IMG/VR virus record: IMGVR_UViG_3300021197_000388
Span: 1-45,637 of that record
Origin: a virus
Reading direction: 5' to 3' (one strand)
DNA: 45,637 bases
The position numbers and the translations under genes were made by a program. The notes under the pieces were generated by a model. It saw nothing but the letters and a program-made list of their open reading frames with translations, ran no database searches and was not told where the DNA came from. Numbering within the stretch: the first letter of the stretch is position 1; each line of letters opens with the position of its first letter. Shown here in pieces: positions 23,386 to 32,706 of the stretch.

Positions 23386-25499
23386 TAACGTCTCCCGTCA
23401 GGGCGTACATCCACCCTTGGTGTTCCTAAACGCCAAGTTACATCCGTTTGATTAGACTCCACGCGCACCGCAAACGACCTACCCCTAACTCGTATGTGGG
23501 CTTGATCAGTAAACTCCTCAATAGGAACTGTTGCCGTCTGAGAAACGGTTGCCGTGTTGGAAGTGTCATAGTTCGACCCAGGGAACCGTCTTGCTTTTAT
23601 AGTCATAGACAGGTCTGGGGTTCCGGTCGAAGACCTGAACGTAACGTCGGGGATTAACCTGCGAACAAATACAAAGTTATCGCCTTCGCCAATCGAAACC
23701 TGACTTGATTCAATGTACGAGTTTATAGCAACCGGAGGGTTTTCAGATCCGTCGTTATCTCCAAACTCATGAAAGTACAGATAGTGGTCCGTAGATGCTG
23801 CAATCGGATTCCGCTCCGTACCGCGGTCCATCCAAGCGGAACGCCCAAGATTTCCATAGTACCAGATATTCTGCTGATAATTATATACAACGTACCGATC
23901 ATTGTCCGCACTGTTCGCCGAGGGATAAAACCACCAAACTTCTCCGAACGCTGCGTTGGACCCCGCAATGACCTTTCCCGCCTGATCGTCGTTAAAATCA
24001 CTAAACACATAATCTCTAACGGTACAGGCCAACCTGTTTACTGCGCCGTTAAACATATAAAACTCGTTTTGACCCATCCAATAAACGGAATCCTCGACGT
24101 TTATAGCTGTCTGATTCCCACGAATTGTAATGTTGTCGGAAATAAGATTAATGCCAAAAGTAAACGGGGGCCCTAAATACTGCATCGAATGAACAGAAAC
24201 GTCAGTAAACACAAGAATCTGCTGGCGTGTTTCCACCGCAGTTACGATCTCAGAACCCGTCCCGATTAGTAAATCCCCAGCAGTGTTCGTAACTGTGGTT
24301 TCCCAGTCTCGAATGTTTCCCTGATCACAAAACCTGATCAGCAAAGGATCCTGAGTAGTGTCCGATTCAGGGTTTGTACCAAAAGCAATCACATGCTTGT
24401 CCCTGTCCGAAACCAAAACCTGTTTGGCTACCACGGGTGGCGAGAACGTAGTTCCGAAAGCCGCAGAAGAAATGTCCACCGCACGAGTGGTTACTCCGTT
24501 TGTTCTGTCCCAATAATAAATACCAGCATCTCTGGGATTAATTACTAAATCCTCTCCGAAGTTATCATGGGACCAAGTGCGAAGACTTCGATCTGCTGCG
24601 CCAATACTCGCCGCAGAACCCCAAGTTCCCCGGCCCCAAGTTCCCGCTCCCCAACCTGTGCCAAAAACAACCGTGTCCTGCCCAGTTGGCACTTGATACG
24701 CACCCACAACGCTTGAACCTCCGTTGCCCGTGTCAGAAGAATTAGCAAAGATAATTGTAGGCGCATAACCAGTCGTTGAAGTAATCGAGTCTACCGTCGC
24801 AACATCTCGTAAAGTTATCGTGTAGTTGTTTTCGTCCACAAGAGTAAAGATTTGGTACTCTTGATTTAACCTGTTCGCAGTGGCTTGGCCCCCTAGCGTA
24901 GCCGCCCCGCTAAACGTTACAAAATCATTAGGGTTACAACCGTGACCCGTATCAGCGACTTTAATAGTAGAACAGTTCACCGCTGCTCCAGAACTGTGGG
25001 CCGCATCAGTTGTTCCATCCAACCCACGCACACAGTTCGTCAGATCGTTGCTACTAATTCCGTTATACGAAATGGTTTCACTTTCGATTTGAATAATTCC
25101 AACAGAAGGAAACCCGGACGCACTGGTGAGTGTTATCGAAGTATCACCAGCACTTACGTCTGACGCCAAAGTGTTAGCACTCGCGTCAAAAGTTACTTCT
25201 CCCGCTGCTGTTGTGCTGCGAATTGGAGTAATATCGTAATATGCGCCGCCTTCGCTTATGTAGTATTTTAGGTGAGTCCCCAAACCTATAAAATTGTTTC
25301 CGTCAAGAGCCGTCCACCCAATTAAAGATCTACACGTTCCAAGAAAATTAGCGTCAAAGGTATGCTCCCAACCTCCGATTTTTTCTGGGACCCCAAACCG
25401 GAACCTAACTTTATCACACTCGTACCAGCCACCCTCGTTGGAATATGAGGTGGTTTCTTTGTTAATTCCTGGTCGAAACTGTAATTTTGTTAGCGGCAT
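23385..25499 (-). CDS. Tail hub/stabilisation-like protein (P22 gp10-like beta-propeller candidate)
   Basis: 704 residues. Starts PLTKLQFRPGINKETTSYSN followed by GGWYECDKVRFRFGVPEKIGG, a start typical of podovirus tail proteins that close the tail tube. The body alternates short strands with W/G turns (GTGWGAGTWGRGTWG, ETRQQILVFTD), as in beta-propellers, and ends in RVESNQTDVTWRLG. Inferred role: part of the short tail below the adaptors, keeping packaged DNA in. AAGGAG precedes ATG 25499. Confidence 0.6.
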   Translation of the reverse strand: MPLTKLQFRPGINKETTSYSNEGGWYECDKVRFRFGVPEKIGGWEHTFDANFLGTCRSLIGWTALDGNNFIGLGTHLKYYISEGGAYYDITPIRSTTAAGEVTFDASANTLASDVSAGDTSITLTSASGFPSVGIIQIESETISYNGISSNDLTNCVRGLDGTTDAAHSSGAAVNCSTIKVADTGHGCNPNDFVTFSGAATLGGQATANRLNQEYQIFTLVDENNYTITLRDVATVDSITSTTGYAPTIIFANSSDTGNGGSSVVGAYQVPTGQDTVVFGTGWGAGTWGRGTWGSAASIGAADRSLRTWSHDNFGEDLVINPRDAGIYYWDRTNGVTTRAVDISSAAFGTTFSPPVVAKQVLVSDRDKHVIAFGTNPESDTTQDPLLIRFCDQGNIRDWETTVTNTAGDLLIGTGSEIVTAVETRQQILVFTDVSVHSMQYLGPPFTFGINLISDNITIRGNQTAINVEDSVYWMGQNEFYMFNGAVNRLACTVRDYVFSDFNDDQAGKVIAGSNAAFGEVWWFYPSANSADNDRYVVYNYQQNIWYYGNLGRSAWMDRGTERNPIAASTDHYLYFHEFGDNDGSENPPVAINSYIESSQVSIGEGDNFVFVRRLIPDVTFRSSTGTPDLSMTIKARRFPGSNYDTSNTATVSQTATVPIEEFTDQAHIRVRGRSFAVRVESNQTDVTWRLGTPRVDVRPDGRR

Positions 25500-25539
25500 T
25501 TTAAACTCTCCTTGTGTTATATTCGACTTAGATCGAGAG

Positions 25540-27984
25540 TTATCCAGCTTCCAGTGCAGCTACTTTAGTTTCCAGAGTTTCAATTCTAACCATAGCCTCT
25601 TGCAATGCTTTGACAGCCTTCATATAAAGCACAGAATACCTTACTGATTTCAAATCATCATCAGGGTTTTCTTCATTAACACGTGTTTTAACAAGACCGC
25701 CCATGCCAGAGGATTCAAGTTCTTGAGCAACAACACCCAAATAAACATCCGCATCGTCACCATATTCTGAAACATCCCAAATCTTGCGGTATTTACGAAC
25801 TTGAACAGCCTTGATGTCATCCCATTGCGAACCACTGTCTACAATGTCTTGCTTGATGCGTTGATCAGAACTCTCAGTAAGAGTACCTTGAATTTCCAAA
25901 TCGCCATTAGCTTCAAAGTGGTGTTGTAGTGTGTTGGACCCACCATTGTCAGAATACATATTAACGATTGTTGCTGTTCCGTTGGAAGAACCACGGAAAA
26001 ACTCTGCGGTAATGTTAGACGCACCTTGGTGACACGCAAGTGTTGGACCTGCGGTAATCGTGGAACTGGCTTCCAACATTACTGTATCAGTGCTTGCACG
26101 AGTTCTAATCAAGCTACCAGAACCCGCACCCTCCACACGGAAGTCGATGTCCAACCCTGCTTCGTTAAAGACAATTTCGTTAGAAGCACCGTCTAAATCA
26201 ATGTCAAAGACGTTAGAGGAAGTACCATCTATCTTCATAGAAATTTGAAACCGACCGTCTTCACCGCCATCAGCAACTGTACGAGCTTCAGCACGAATTG
26301 TTACATAATCAGTTTCTTGACCAGCATCGTTCCGACCTCTGTAGATCGTTTTTCCTAAGTTATCATTATCTGCGGGTGAGCCAGAAACACGATCAGACAA
26401 AAGAATCGGGCCGTCATCAGCATCACCATCTGTGCTTTCAAGAATAAGAGCCTCGGCATTGTTGGTTTTAGACATCTTAGTGGTGCCTTGAACCTGCAAG
26501 TCAATGCCACTTTCTGCCGTAACACCACCAATGCCAACACCGCCTTGGTCAATACGCATTTTTTCGTTGAGACTACCAGCAGTACGAACTTCAACGAAAA
26601 TTGCGCCATCTTCAGTGCCGTTAGTTACATCATTTGCAACAGACTTAATCCGTGCAAAAGTTGTGTTGGTTCCAGCACTATCATTAAAGTTAAACTCAAC
26701 AGAACCACCAGCATCACCATCTGCGGGGCTGCTAAGGTTGCGGTACAACGAAAGTTCAGGTGCATGATCACCGGGAGTTCCCTGCTCACTGCTCTCAAAT
26801 CTAACAAAATCTGTAAGGGTATCATTTATTATATGAAGTGGGCAACCGGGATTGTTAGTTCCCAAACCTATGTGACCACTGGATCCTTCTACAACAAATG
26901 CATTGGCATCGTTGTCACTTTCAACCCGAAAGTCTAAGTCTATTGACCCATCGTTAAATACAGTTTCTGTAGCATTAGCTAACATAATCGTCTTAGCAGT
27001 TCCAGCCCTAAAAGCTCTAATCTCAAATAGACCATCTTCAGAACCCTCAGTTGCATCGTCTATTTGTGCTTGAAGTTCAACATACTGAGTATCATTATCC
27101 CCAGCATCCTCTCCATTAAACTGGATCGAACCAATAGTGTCACTTGCTGCACCAGTAACATCTCTAGATAGTCTAAGTATTGGGCCTTGAGAAGCATCTG
27201 TGTCTGTACAAATAAGGTCTAAAGCAACAGAGTTATCATCTACAGTAATAGTAGATCCATCGGTAGCCGCAAAACCACCTGTAATGTCTACACCTATATT
27301 AGTAGTTGCTAATTTTGTGGAACTGCTTCCACCAGTCGCAAAAGACAGTTTTGTTGCTCCGGTTGAACCGTCTGCCATAATATAAGTAGCTAGACCCCCA
27401 GAACCATCATCTGTCTGTATTAGAACATCCTTATCAGCTTCGTTATTTTGAAGCTTTAGATCCCCTGTTTCGTTAGAAATAATGGCGTTTGATCCGCTAT
27501 GCCTGGCTTGTAAAACACCAGAGTTAAAACTCCCTGCTTCCAAATCCTCTAAGGCATTATACGCATACGAAGCAGATGCGCCCGCTCCGGTAAACCGAAT
27601 AACCGCGTTGCGACCAGCAGGCAACTGATAGTCTCTGCCAGCGTCGTATGTACCTTGAAACAAAAACAACGTTTGATTGGTGCTGTTCTGGATGTGAATT
27701 ACTTTCTCAGAATCCGCAGGAGTCAACTGCACATAGGTATCACCACCAGGAGTTCCCGTAAACTCTACAAAACGATTACGACCGTTTGAAGTAGAACCGT
27801 CAGTTACAGGCAACGTGTTTGGACTTCCCGTACTACCTGTAGAACCTAGCGCCACAGAAATCTGACCATCAAGAGACGTATCTAACAAATCAAAGTTAGT
27901 ATTCGTCGTATCGCCCCAGGTTCCAGATTGTTCGCCCGTTGCGATTTTTTCGATACCGTTATTCGTAGTATATGTACTAGGCAT
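25540..27984 (-). CDS. Tail fibre/spike with C-terminal S74 intramolecular chaperone
   Basis: 814 residues. The N-terminus (TTNNGIEKIATGEQSGTWGD) is the virion-attachment type seen in marine phage fibres. A long repetitive beta-rich shaft carries recurrent DGxxDxDFRVE units. The C-terminal roughly 110 residues form a peptidase S74 domain: SSDQRIKQDI with the cleavage serine around 706, then YLGVVAQEL and a final coiled coil (VRIETLETKVAALEAG). The chaperone trimerises the fibre and cuts itself off. The fibre is the probable receptor-binding protein and host-range determinant. Confidence 0.85.
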   Translation of the reverse strand: MPSTYTTNNGIEKIATGEQSGTWGDTTNTNFDLLDTSLDGQISVALGSTGSTGSPNTLPVTDGSTSNGRNRFVEFTGTPGGDTYVQLTPADSEKVIHIQNSTNQTLFLFQGTYDAGRDYQLPAGRNAVIRFTGAGASASYAYNALEDLEAGSFNSGVLQARHSGSNAIISNETGDLKLQNNEADKDVLIQTDDGSGGLATYIMADGSTGATKLSFATGGSSSTKLATTNIGVDITGGFAATDGSTITVDDNSVALDLICTDTDASQGPILRLSRDVTGAASDTIGSIQFNGEDAGDNDTQYVELQAQIDDATEGSEDGLFEIRAFRAGTAKTIMLANATETVFNDGSIDLDFRVESDNDANAFVVEGSSGHIGLGTNNPGCPLHIINDTLTDFVRFESSEQGTPGDHAPELSLYRNLSSPADGDAGGSVEFNFNDSAGTNTTFARIKSVANDVTNGTEDGAIFVEVRTAGSLNEKMRIDQGGVGIGGVTAESGIDLQVQGTTKMSKTNNAEALILESTDGDADDGPILLSDRVSGSPADNDNLGKTIYRGRNDAGQETDYVTIRAEARTVADGGEDGRFQISMKIDGTSSNVFDIDLDGASNEIVFNEAGLDIDFRVEGAGSGSLIRTRASTDTVMLEASSTITAGPTLACHQGASNITAEFFRGSSNGTATIVNMYSDNGGSNTLQHHFEANGDLEIQGTLTESSDQRIKQDIVDSGSQWDDIKAVQVRKYRKIWDVSEYGDDADVYLGVVAQELESSGMGGLVKTRVNEENPDDDLKSVRYSVLYMKAVKALQEAMVRIETLETKVAALEAG

Positions 27985-27993
27985 GATCCCGTC

Positions 27994-28755
27994 CTATGCT
28001 GCGTTTTCCCAGTTTGGATCTGGGGAAGTTGTAGACACATCGCTCCACTCAGGCGATTGTGTAGGTTGCGTCTGAGTATAACTCGGATTTTGATTTGGCA
28101 CAATACGAGCAAACCCGGACGACTGACTTGGTTGTACGACGCTGTAACTCGGATCTTGATCCGGAACAATACGACCCCAGACCAACGGTGTGCTAGTGGC
28201 TCCTGTTGCAGAAACCCCCTCAATGTTAACAAGAGCCGTCCCTGTTACAGATACAGAGCCAACACCGCCAGTAGCCGCTAAACCCGTGACATCTATAGAT
28301 TGACCTAATTCAACAGATACAGAACCAACACTAGCCGTAGCCGCTAAACCCGTGACCGCAACGCTGGCGGTCCCTGTCACAGATACAGAACCAACACTCG
28401 CCGTAGCCGCTAAACCCGTGACAGATGTGTTTGCGTCCGCAGTAACCACCGCAGAACCAACACCGCCAGTAGCCGCTAAACCCGTGACCGCAACGCTGGC
28501 GGTCCCTGTTACAGAAACGGAACCAACACCGCCAGTAGCTGCTAAACCCGTGACAGATGTGTTTGCGTCCACAGTAACCACCGCAGAGCCAACACCGCCC
28601 GTGGCTTCTAAACCCGTGACGGGTACGTCTGCCGTTGCAACTACAGTTGCAGAGCCAACACCGCCCGTGGCTTTAGGTAGGTCCGTTTGACCCCAAGGCA
28701 TCTCGCCCCAGCCAAAGCGGCCCCAGCCACCTAGAGGGACGACAACATCAGTCAC
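27994..28755 (-). CDS. Repeat virion protein (22-residue ATGGVGSxxVT units)
   Basis: 253 residues from GTG 28755, whose codon overlaps the upstream stop (TAGTG). A W/G-rich start (GGWGRFGWGEMPWGQ) leads into seven 22-residue repeats (29-182) of the form ATGGVGSVSVTGTASVAVTG. These look like short beta-hairpins of an adhesin-like or spike-like solenoid. Then two copies of RIVPxQxPSY-type modules follow, and an acidic end. Lying beside the tail fibre, it may be a fibre or appendage protein. Confidence 0.65.
   Translation of the reverse strand: MTDVVVPLGGWGRFGWGEMPWGQTDLPKATGGVGSATVVATADVPVTGLEATGGVGSAVVTVDANTSVTGLAATGGVGSVSVTGTASVAVTGLAATGGVGSAVVTADANTSVTGLAATASVGSVSVTGTASVAVTGLAATASVGSVSVELGQSIDVTGLAATGGVGSVSVTGTALVNIEGVSATGATSTPLVWGRIVPDQDPSYSVVQPSQSSGFARIVPNQNPSYTQTQPTQSPEWSDVSTTSPDPNWENAA
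28210..28671 (-). repeat. Seven 66-base repeats in the virion repeat gene
   Basis: The units encode 22 residues each. Alternate units are most alike (ANTSVTGLA against GTASVAVTGLA endings), implying that pairs were duplicated together. Such arrays change copy number easily and can vary surface proteins. Confidence 0.8.
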
Positions 28756-29198
28756 TAGGCTATCCTAATAACCGCATTACTTGCATCCGCCGCTGGAAAC
28801 ACAACAGAAAAAGTTCCATTTGATGCCGTTTTGTCCGCGCCAAAATCCAACACTACTACGGAAGGGTCCCCCGAAGCAGAGTCATTAAAGATCAAAGCTC
28901 CACGCGCAGTAAAAGATGCGGAAGACCAAGATGAGTCAGCGAAATCTGTAAAGGCCGTAGTGCCAGAAGTAGCGGGATCAACTCTAGTCAAAGAGTTCCC
29001 TTTGGCCGAATACGCAGAGCCCGACGTATTGGTTATTTCGTTGCTAGTGGTATACGCTGTAGTCGCAGCGGTAAACGATGCGCTGTTTGTATACAGTGCA
29101 ATATTAAAGGTATTACCCCCGCTGTTTTTAAAGTTATGCACACCTTCAAGAAGCTCTTTCTTAAAACTGGTACACATGAAATTTCCACTAAAAGCCAT
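28755..29198 (-). CDS. Small beta-rich virion protein
   Basis: 147 residues, rich in S, T, A. Begins GNFMCTSFKKELLEGVHNF, with NIALYTNSA and then FTARGALIFNDSA and VVLDFGADKTASNG. The pattern belongs to a family often seen in marine phage tail regions. Role unknown; probably a structural part of the tail fibre complex. Confidence 0.6.
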   Translation of the reverse strand: MAFSGNFMCTSFKKELLEGVHNFKNSGGNTFNIALYTNSASFTAATTAYTTSNEITNTSGSAYSAKGNSLTRVDPATSGTTAFTDFADSSWSSASFTARGALIFNDSASGDPSVVVLDFGADKTASNGTFSVVFPAADASNAVIRIA

Positions 29199-29199
29199 G

Positions 29200-29490
29200 T
29201 CATAGTCTCCTTATAAGTTCTGCAAGTTCGGGATGCCCAGCGTCTTTGAGGGCATTACATACTGTAGTTCGATCATTTTTTATAGCCTCATGCAAATAAA
29301 ACTCTACAATTTTTTCAACCCGACCTTTGAACGCATGTGCCTGTGCTCTTATTGCAGGGGGAGCCGAATCCGACACCGCTACAACTTTATCCGAGCATCT
29401 CTTCGATATTTCTTCTGGAGTAAAACCTCGGTCGTTACTTGTGTGAACAACAACACCAAAATCTGAAGCTAGTTCTATCTTTGGTATCAC
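29200..29490 (-). CDS. Small helical protein of unknown function
   Basis: 96 residues, basic, helical (FKGRVEKIVEFYLHEAIKN, ALKDAGHPELAELIRRL). Ends two bases before the next gene and overlaps the adaptor stop at its start. No family recognised. Confidence 0.55.
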   Translation of the reverse strand: MIPKIELASDFGVVVHTSNDRGFTPEEISKRCSDKVVAVSDSAPPAIRAQAHAFKGRVEKIVEFYLHEAIKNDRTTVCNALKDAGHPELAELIRRL

Positions 29491-30137
29491 GATTTTATCC
29501 TAACAATTTGCCCAGTTCTGTACTGATCAGTAACCTCTTGCGCCTCGCCCATGTTTTTCAATCGACCCATCGCTTCTTGGAATCGAGACTGATACATCCC
29601 CATCGTATCCTGCTCGCCCTTCATATAAGTACCACACTCTATAAGCGAACCATACAAAAGAGCAATTTCCGCATTCTCACTTAACCAAGTGGTTCCTGAT
29701 CCTGCGCCCGCTGTTATGCTGACTGGGCGATAAAAATAATGAAGATCCACAACATAATTAGAATTGGGAGTTGGACCTATAATAAAATTATCTACGTCAA
29801 ATGACGCATAATACTTCGGCTCGCCAGTAGTAGCGGGATTCGGAGTGTACGTCTGTACAAAGTCTACGTCTTTGAACACGATGAAATTTGCATCGCTGTT
29901 TCCGTCCGTATACGATAAAGAAAAAGGCGCTAAGAAATCTGTAGGAGAGGACAAGTATTGATTTCCACTGGTCATTACTCCAGCTACGTTTTTCCGAAAC
30001 AAGGTCAACTGCACACTCTTGAGAATGCGTTCTTCCGTAAGTCGAATAAACAATGGAAGATTGTTTACAAAACTTGTCTCGTCATTCTCAGAGTAGTCTT
30101 GAAGAGCCTGCTTTAGCTCGTCATATGTAAACGCCAT
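29487..30137 (-). CDS. Head-tail adaptor (SU10-adaptor-like)
   Basis: 216 residues. Begins MAFTYDELKQALQDYSEN, then LPLFIRLTEERILKSVQL. The middle is beta-rich (LHYFYRPVSI) and the end helical (LLYGSLIECGTYMKGEQD, MYQSRFQEAMGRLKN). This is the pattern of the ring-forming adaptor that sits below the portal in SU10/P22-type podoviruses. Sits in the virion operon with another connector two genes upstream. Confidence 0.7.
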   Translation of the reverse strand: MAFTYDELKQALQDYSENDETSFVNNLPLFIRLTEERILKSVQLTLFRKNVAGVMTSGNQYLSSPTDFLAPFSLSYTDGNSDANFIVFKDVDFVQTYTPNPATTGEPKYYASFDVDNFIIGPTPNSNYVVDLHYFYRPVSITAGAGSGTTWLSENAEIALLYGSLIECGTYMKGEQDTMGMYQSRFQEAMGRLKNMGEAQEVTDQYRTGQIVRIKS

Positions 30138-30146
30138 ACCTTGCTC

Positions 30147-30473
30147 CTACGACGTAGTCACAGTAACTGATCCAGCAGAACCAGTTGCAACTAAGTTATT
30201 TGGTGGTGTTACACCGGGAATATCAAAAAATCCAACTGGATCAAACCCATGTTGAATTGACCGTTCAGAAGTTAAATTTGACTCCGGTCTAGGGTTTCGC
30301 AACGCTTGTGGATCTGGACCAACCCTAATGGGAAAAAGCTGCGGATGCTTCGGTTCAAACTCATCGGGACCAACTTTCGCACCAGTCCACTCAACCTTCA
30401 TCTCACGAAGACGATAGCGCCGACCAGATCGATCTGAAATACCCCAAGCTTTTTTACCAGAAGCGTATGCCAT
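30147..30473 (-). CDS. Small basic virion protein with one ATGSAGSVTVT module
   Basis: 108 residues. YASGKKAWGISDRSGRRYRL followed by EMKVEWTGAKVGPDEFEPKHPQL is a family pattern familiar from marine phage virion regions. C-terminus LVATGSAGSVTVTTS matches one unit of the repeat protein at 27994. Location between two adaptors suggests a head-tail joining or minor structural job. Confidence 0.6.
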   Translation of the reverse strand: MAYASGKKAWGISDRSGRRYRLREMKVEWTGAKVGPDEFEPKHPQLFPIRVGPDPQALRNPRPESNLTSERSIQHGFDPVGFFDIPGVTPPNNLVATGSAGSVTVTTS

Positions 30474-31139
30474 TTAAACCCTCAGATAACTCATGCTAGG
30501 TTGCAGTTTTAAAGGAACCCGATCTTCATCCTCGTCTGAAGCTCTTTGGAACTCTTCTTCGTATATAGACTTTAACATTTGCAACCTCTCAGGCGCACGT
30601 TTCATTGCTATATAGTAAGACAGTCCCGCAACCATACACGGATAGAACCTAAACGGCATATCTGTTGTATTAACCAAAGTATCAGCATCATCAATCCTGC
30701 GAACGTAATAGTACACCAATTGATCCGTTGAATTCTCTGGAACAGGCCACAAGTTAATCACAGGCGTTATTTGTCGATCAAAGTAAAACTGACTGGTACG
30801 ACCCGTCGTTGTTTTGTTGGGCAGCGTTAAATATTCCGCCCGACTTATGCGATCAATCTCGTAGTCGGTATTGTCTCGACGAAGAACCACCTCAAGAACG
30901 TCCACAACATCTGCTAGCAACGTTTCTTGCGCCTGACCCTGTGTCAATGTCGTAGTTGCCTGCTTCACTGTCCAAAGGTTCAGGCCTCGATTAGCCCACT
31001 CAGCAAACATTAGGTTAAGAGATCGACGAGCAGTCTTGGCGTCGTATCCTGTACGAACCTCCAAGCCACAACGCTCAAACGCTTCCTCAATCAGTTCCCC
31101 GACATCAAGCTCAAAATCTCTTGTACCCGATAATGCCAT
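30474..31139 (-). CDS. Head-tail connector, P22 gp4-like
   Basis: 221 residues. LDVGELIEEAFERCGLEV and SLNLMFAEWANRGLNLW are followed by FRFYPCMVAGLSYYIAMKRAP and a helical end. The helical first part followed by a strand-rich middle matches tail accessory factor gp4-like connectors that attach to the portal ring. Together with the adaptor at 29487 it makes a two-ring neck. Confidence 0.65.
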   Translation of the reverse strand: MALSGTRDFELDVGELIEEAFERCGLEVRTGYDAKTARRSLNLMFAEWANRGLNLWTVKQATTTLTQGQAQETLLADVVDVLEVVLRRDNTDYEIDRISRAEYLTLPNKTTTGRTSQFYFDRQITPVINLWPVPENSTDQLVYYYVRRIDDADTLVNTTDMPFRFYPCMVAGLSYYIAMKRAPERLQMLKSIYEEEFQRASDEDEDRVPLKLQPSMSYLRV

Positions 31140-31519
31140 TAGAACACTCGACCGCCATCACGCATCTTGCGCATTCCGCCACTGGTCATAGGAACATCAC
31201 GCATTCCCATAGCCGAATTCATTTGATCAGCACTCATTCCATCCACTTGGGCACGAGGTTTAGAAACCATTTGTTTCACAGCTTCAACACCTTGACGGAT
31301 TTCAGGCATGGCATTTTGAATAGAACCGCCACCCTGCATCTCAGGGACTTCACCACCGCGCATCATCTTAACTTCACCACCGCGCATCATGCCGGGGACT
31401 TTACCGCCGCGCATCATCTTAACTTGACCACCGCGCATCATTTTGCCAACTCCGTCAGCAGCGTAATCAGGGACCATTTTCCCCTGCTTGTTCTTAACCA
31501 TGTTTAATTTACCTGGCAT
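31139..31519 (-). CDS. Small protein with MMRGG repeats
   Basis: 126 residues from ATG 31519, which has ACAGGAGACAG before it; the longer frame to 31576 is rejected. Four KMMRGG/GMMRGG words lie at intervals in the first half, with a second half rich in M, S, D. Ends RDGGRVF. Methionine/arginine-glycine repeats suggest a flexible nucleic-acid or protein-binding segment. No family named. Confidence 0.55.
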   Translation of the reverse strand: MPGKLNMVKNKQGKMVPDYAADGVGKMMRGGQVKMMRGGKVPGMMRGGEVKMMRGGEVPEMQGGGSIQNAMPEIRQGVEAVKQMVSKPRAQVDGMSADQMNSAMGMRDVPMTSGGMRKMRDGGRVF

Positions 31520-31520
31520 T

Positions 31521-32000
31521 TTACTGTCTCCTGTTTTTCCGCGCCAAAATGTGACGCTCATAGTCATCGGGCTCATAGTTCGTATAGTACCCTAGTTTTT
31601 CTAACTTTGCAGCAGCATTCTCTAATTCGCTCCACCTCTGCACAAACACTACCGCTTCAGTTTCTCGCAAAAACGATAAAAGCCAAATGTCTATGCCAGC
31701 TAATGTGAAGAAATTATTCAACGCCATGCAGCCGTCTTCTAATGATTGATAGCTTTTGTCATAGCCGTAGTCAAAAAACATCGAAACCTTGTACCCTCGA
31801 TTGCAAAATCTTGAGCACTCCTCCACAACATCTATCCACAGTTCCTCAGTAACAACCGTTTTTACTTCTCCGTCATTCAACGCCTGCAAAGCATACGGAC
31901 AACGTGGAACATTGTTGTTAAACGTAGATGGCTTTGATAAATCTGTAGCCCACTCTCTAATCAAAACACCCTCGCTTGTCCGCCAGTGCTGGCCTTCCAC
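31521..32000 (-). CDS. Hypothetical protein, 159 residues
   Basis: The start is uncertain: GTG 32000 has a weak ribosome site, and GTG 31967 is possible, overlapping the upstream stop. The core YALQALNDGEVKTVVTEELW, then FCNRGYKVSMFFDYGYD and LAGIDIWLLSFLRETEAV, looks like an alternating alpha/beta domain. No family recognised. Base and codon use do not differ from the neighbours. Confidence 0.55.
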   Translation of the reverse strand: MEGQHWRTSEGVLIREWATDLSKPSTFNNNVPRCPYALQALNDGEVKTVVTEELWIDVVEECSRFCNRGYKVSMFFDYGYDKSYQSLEDGCMALNNFFTLAGIDIWLLSFLRETEAVVFVQRWSELENAAAKLEKLGYYTNYEPDDYERHILARKNRRQ

Positions 32001-32188
32001 TTAATTCGTTTTGACGATTTCTTTTTATTCATCGCGGATGTACATTCCGACATAGTCGGGCGACAAGCAGGATAACTCTTGCGCTTTTCGCCTTTCTTGC
32101 GACCACAGGGCTTCCCGGTTTTACAATCGACCCAGCCCTTCCCTTTGTTCTTAGAAAACCATTCCCGTAAAGAGTTTTTCTTTGCCAT
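31961..32188 (-). CDS. Small basic cysteine-containing protein (MAKKNSLREWF family)
   Basis: 75 residues from ATG 32188, with GAGGAG upstream. Very basic: NSLREWFSKNKGKGWVDCK, TGKPCGRKKGEKRKS, PACRPTMSECTS. The pattern is common in marine phages and cyanophages. Four cysteines and the high lysine content suggest a metal- or DNA-binding mini-domain. It ends GGQARVF like its neighbour at 31139. Confidence 0.65.
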   Translation of the reverse strand: MAKKNSLREWFSKNKGKGWVDCKTGKPCGRKKGEKRKSYPACRPTMSECTSAMNKKKSSKRIKWKASTGGQARVF

Positions 32189-32469
32189 TAGAAACTCCTC
32201 GTGCGTTTCCTGCGGTTTTCTTCCACCATTCCACAACCGGACGCAACCATTCCACCAGGGGCATAACGCTGAACGGCTTTTCGCTTAGGGTTATCCACCG
32301 CCGTCATTAAGCCGCCCATCGCCGCTTTCTTAGTAGAGTTTCCCCAATTTGCGGCTCCCACCTTTCGGCACTTTGCTACCGCTCCGCTTGCGTAAGCCGA
32401 GGGCCAAACCTTGTACCGAGCCTTGACCTTTTTTGCGCAAGCGTCGAGCTTCTTTTTCTTTTTTGCCAT
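32188..32469 (-). CDS. Small basic protein (KVWPSAYASGAVAKCR family)
   Basis: 93 residues from ATG 32469 (AGAGG upstream). LDACAKKVKARYKVWPSAYA then VAKCRKVGAANWGNSTKKA, and an end rich in R/K (EENRRKRTRSF). Related proteins are common in marine phages. Basic charge points to DNA or capsid interior binding. A glycine/methionine PGGMVASG element is shared with other small genes of this block. Confidence 0.65.
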   Translation of the reverse strand: MAKKKKKLDACAKKVKARYKVWPSAYASGAVAKCRKVGAANWGNSTKKAAMGGLMTAVDNPKRKAVQRYAPGGMVASGCGMVEENRRKRTRSF

Positions 32470-32702
32470 TATTCCGTACCTCTGGTGGTGTGGATATTTG
32501 GAACGGCATTTGTCCACGACTTATCATAGTTTGCCTGCCTTACTAAAAAATCTTGCCACATAGGCTTAATCATTTTGTAGTTTTCCTCGACCCGATAAGA
32601 CACAACAGCCAGATCCGATTTCATCGCATAAAGTTGAGTTGAGCCCCAGCCCAAGAGTCCAACCACGATAACCGATGTTATATCCGAAAAACTCAACTTC
32701 AT
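32469..32702 (-). CDS. Small membrane protein
   Basis: 77 residues from ATG 32702. One hydrophobic segment, ITSVIVVGLLGWGSTQLYAM, near the N-terminus, then a helical soluble tail (VVSYRVEENYKMIKPMWQ). N-in, C-out single-pass topology is plausible. Function unknown. Confidence 0.6.
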   Translation of the reverse strand: MKLSFSDITSVIVVGLLGWGSTQLYAMKSDLAVVSYRVEENYKMIKPMWQDFLVRQANYDKSWTNAVPNIHTTRGTE

Positions 32703-32706
32703 CACG

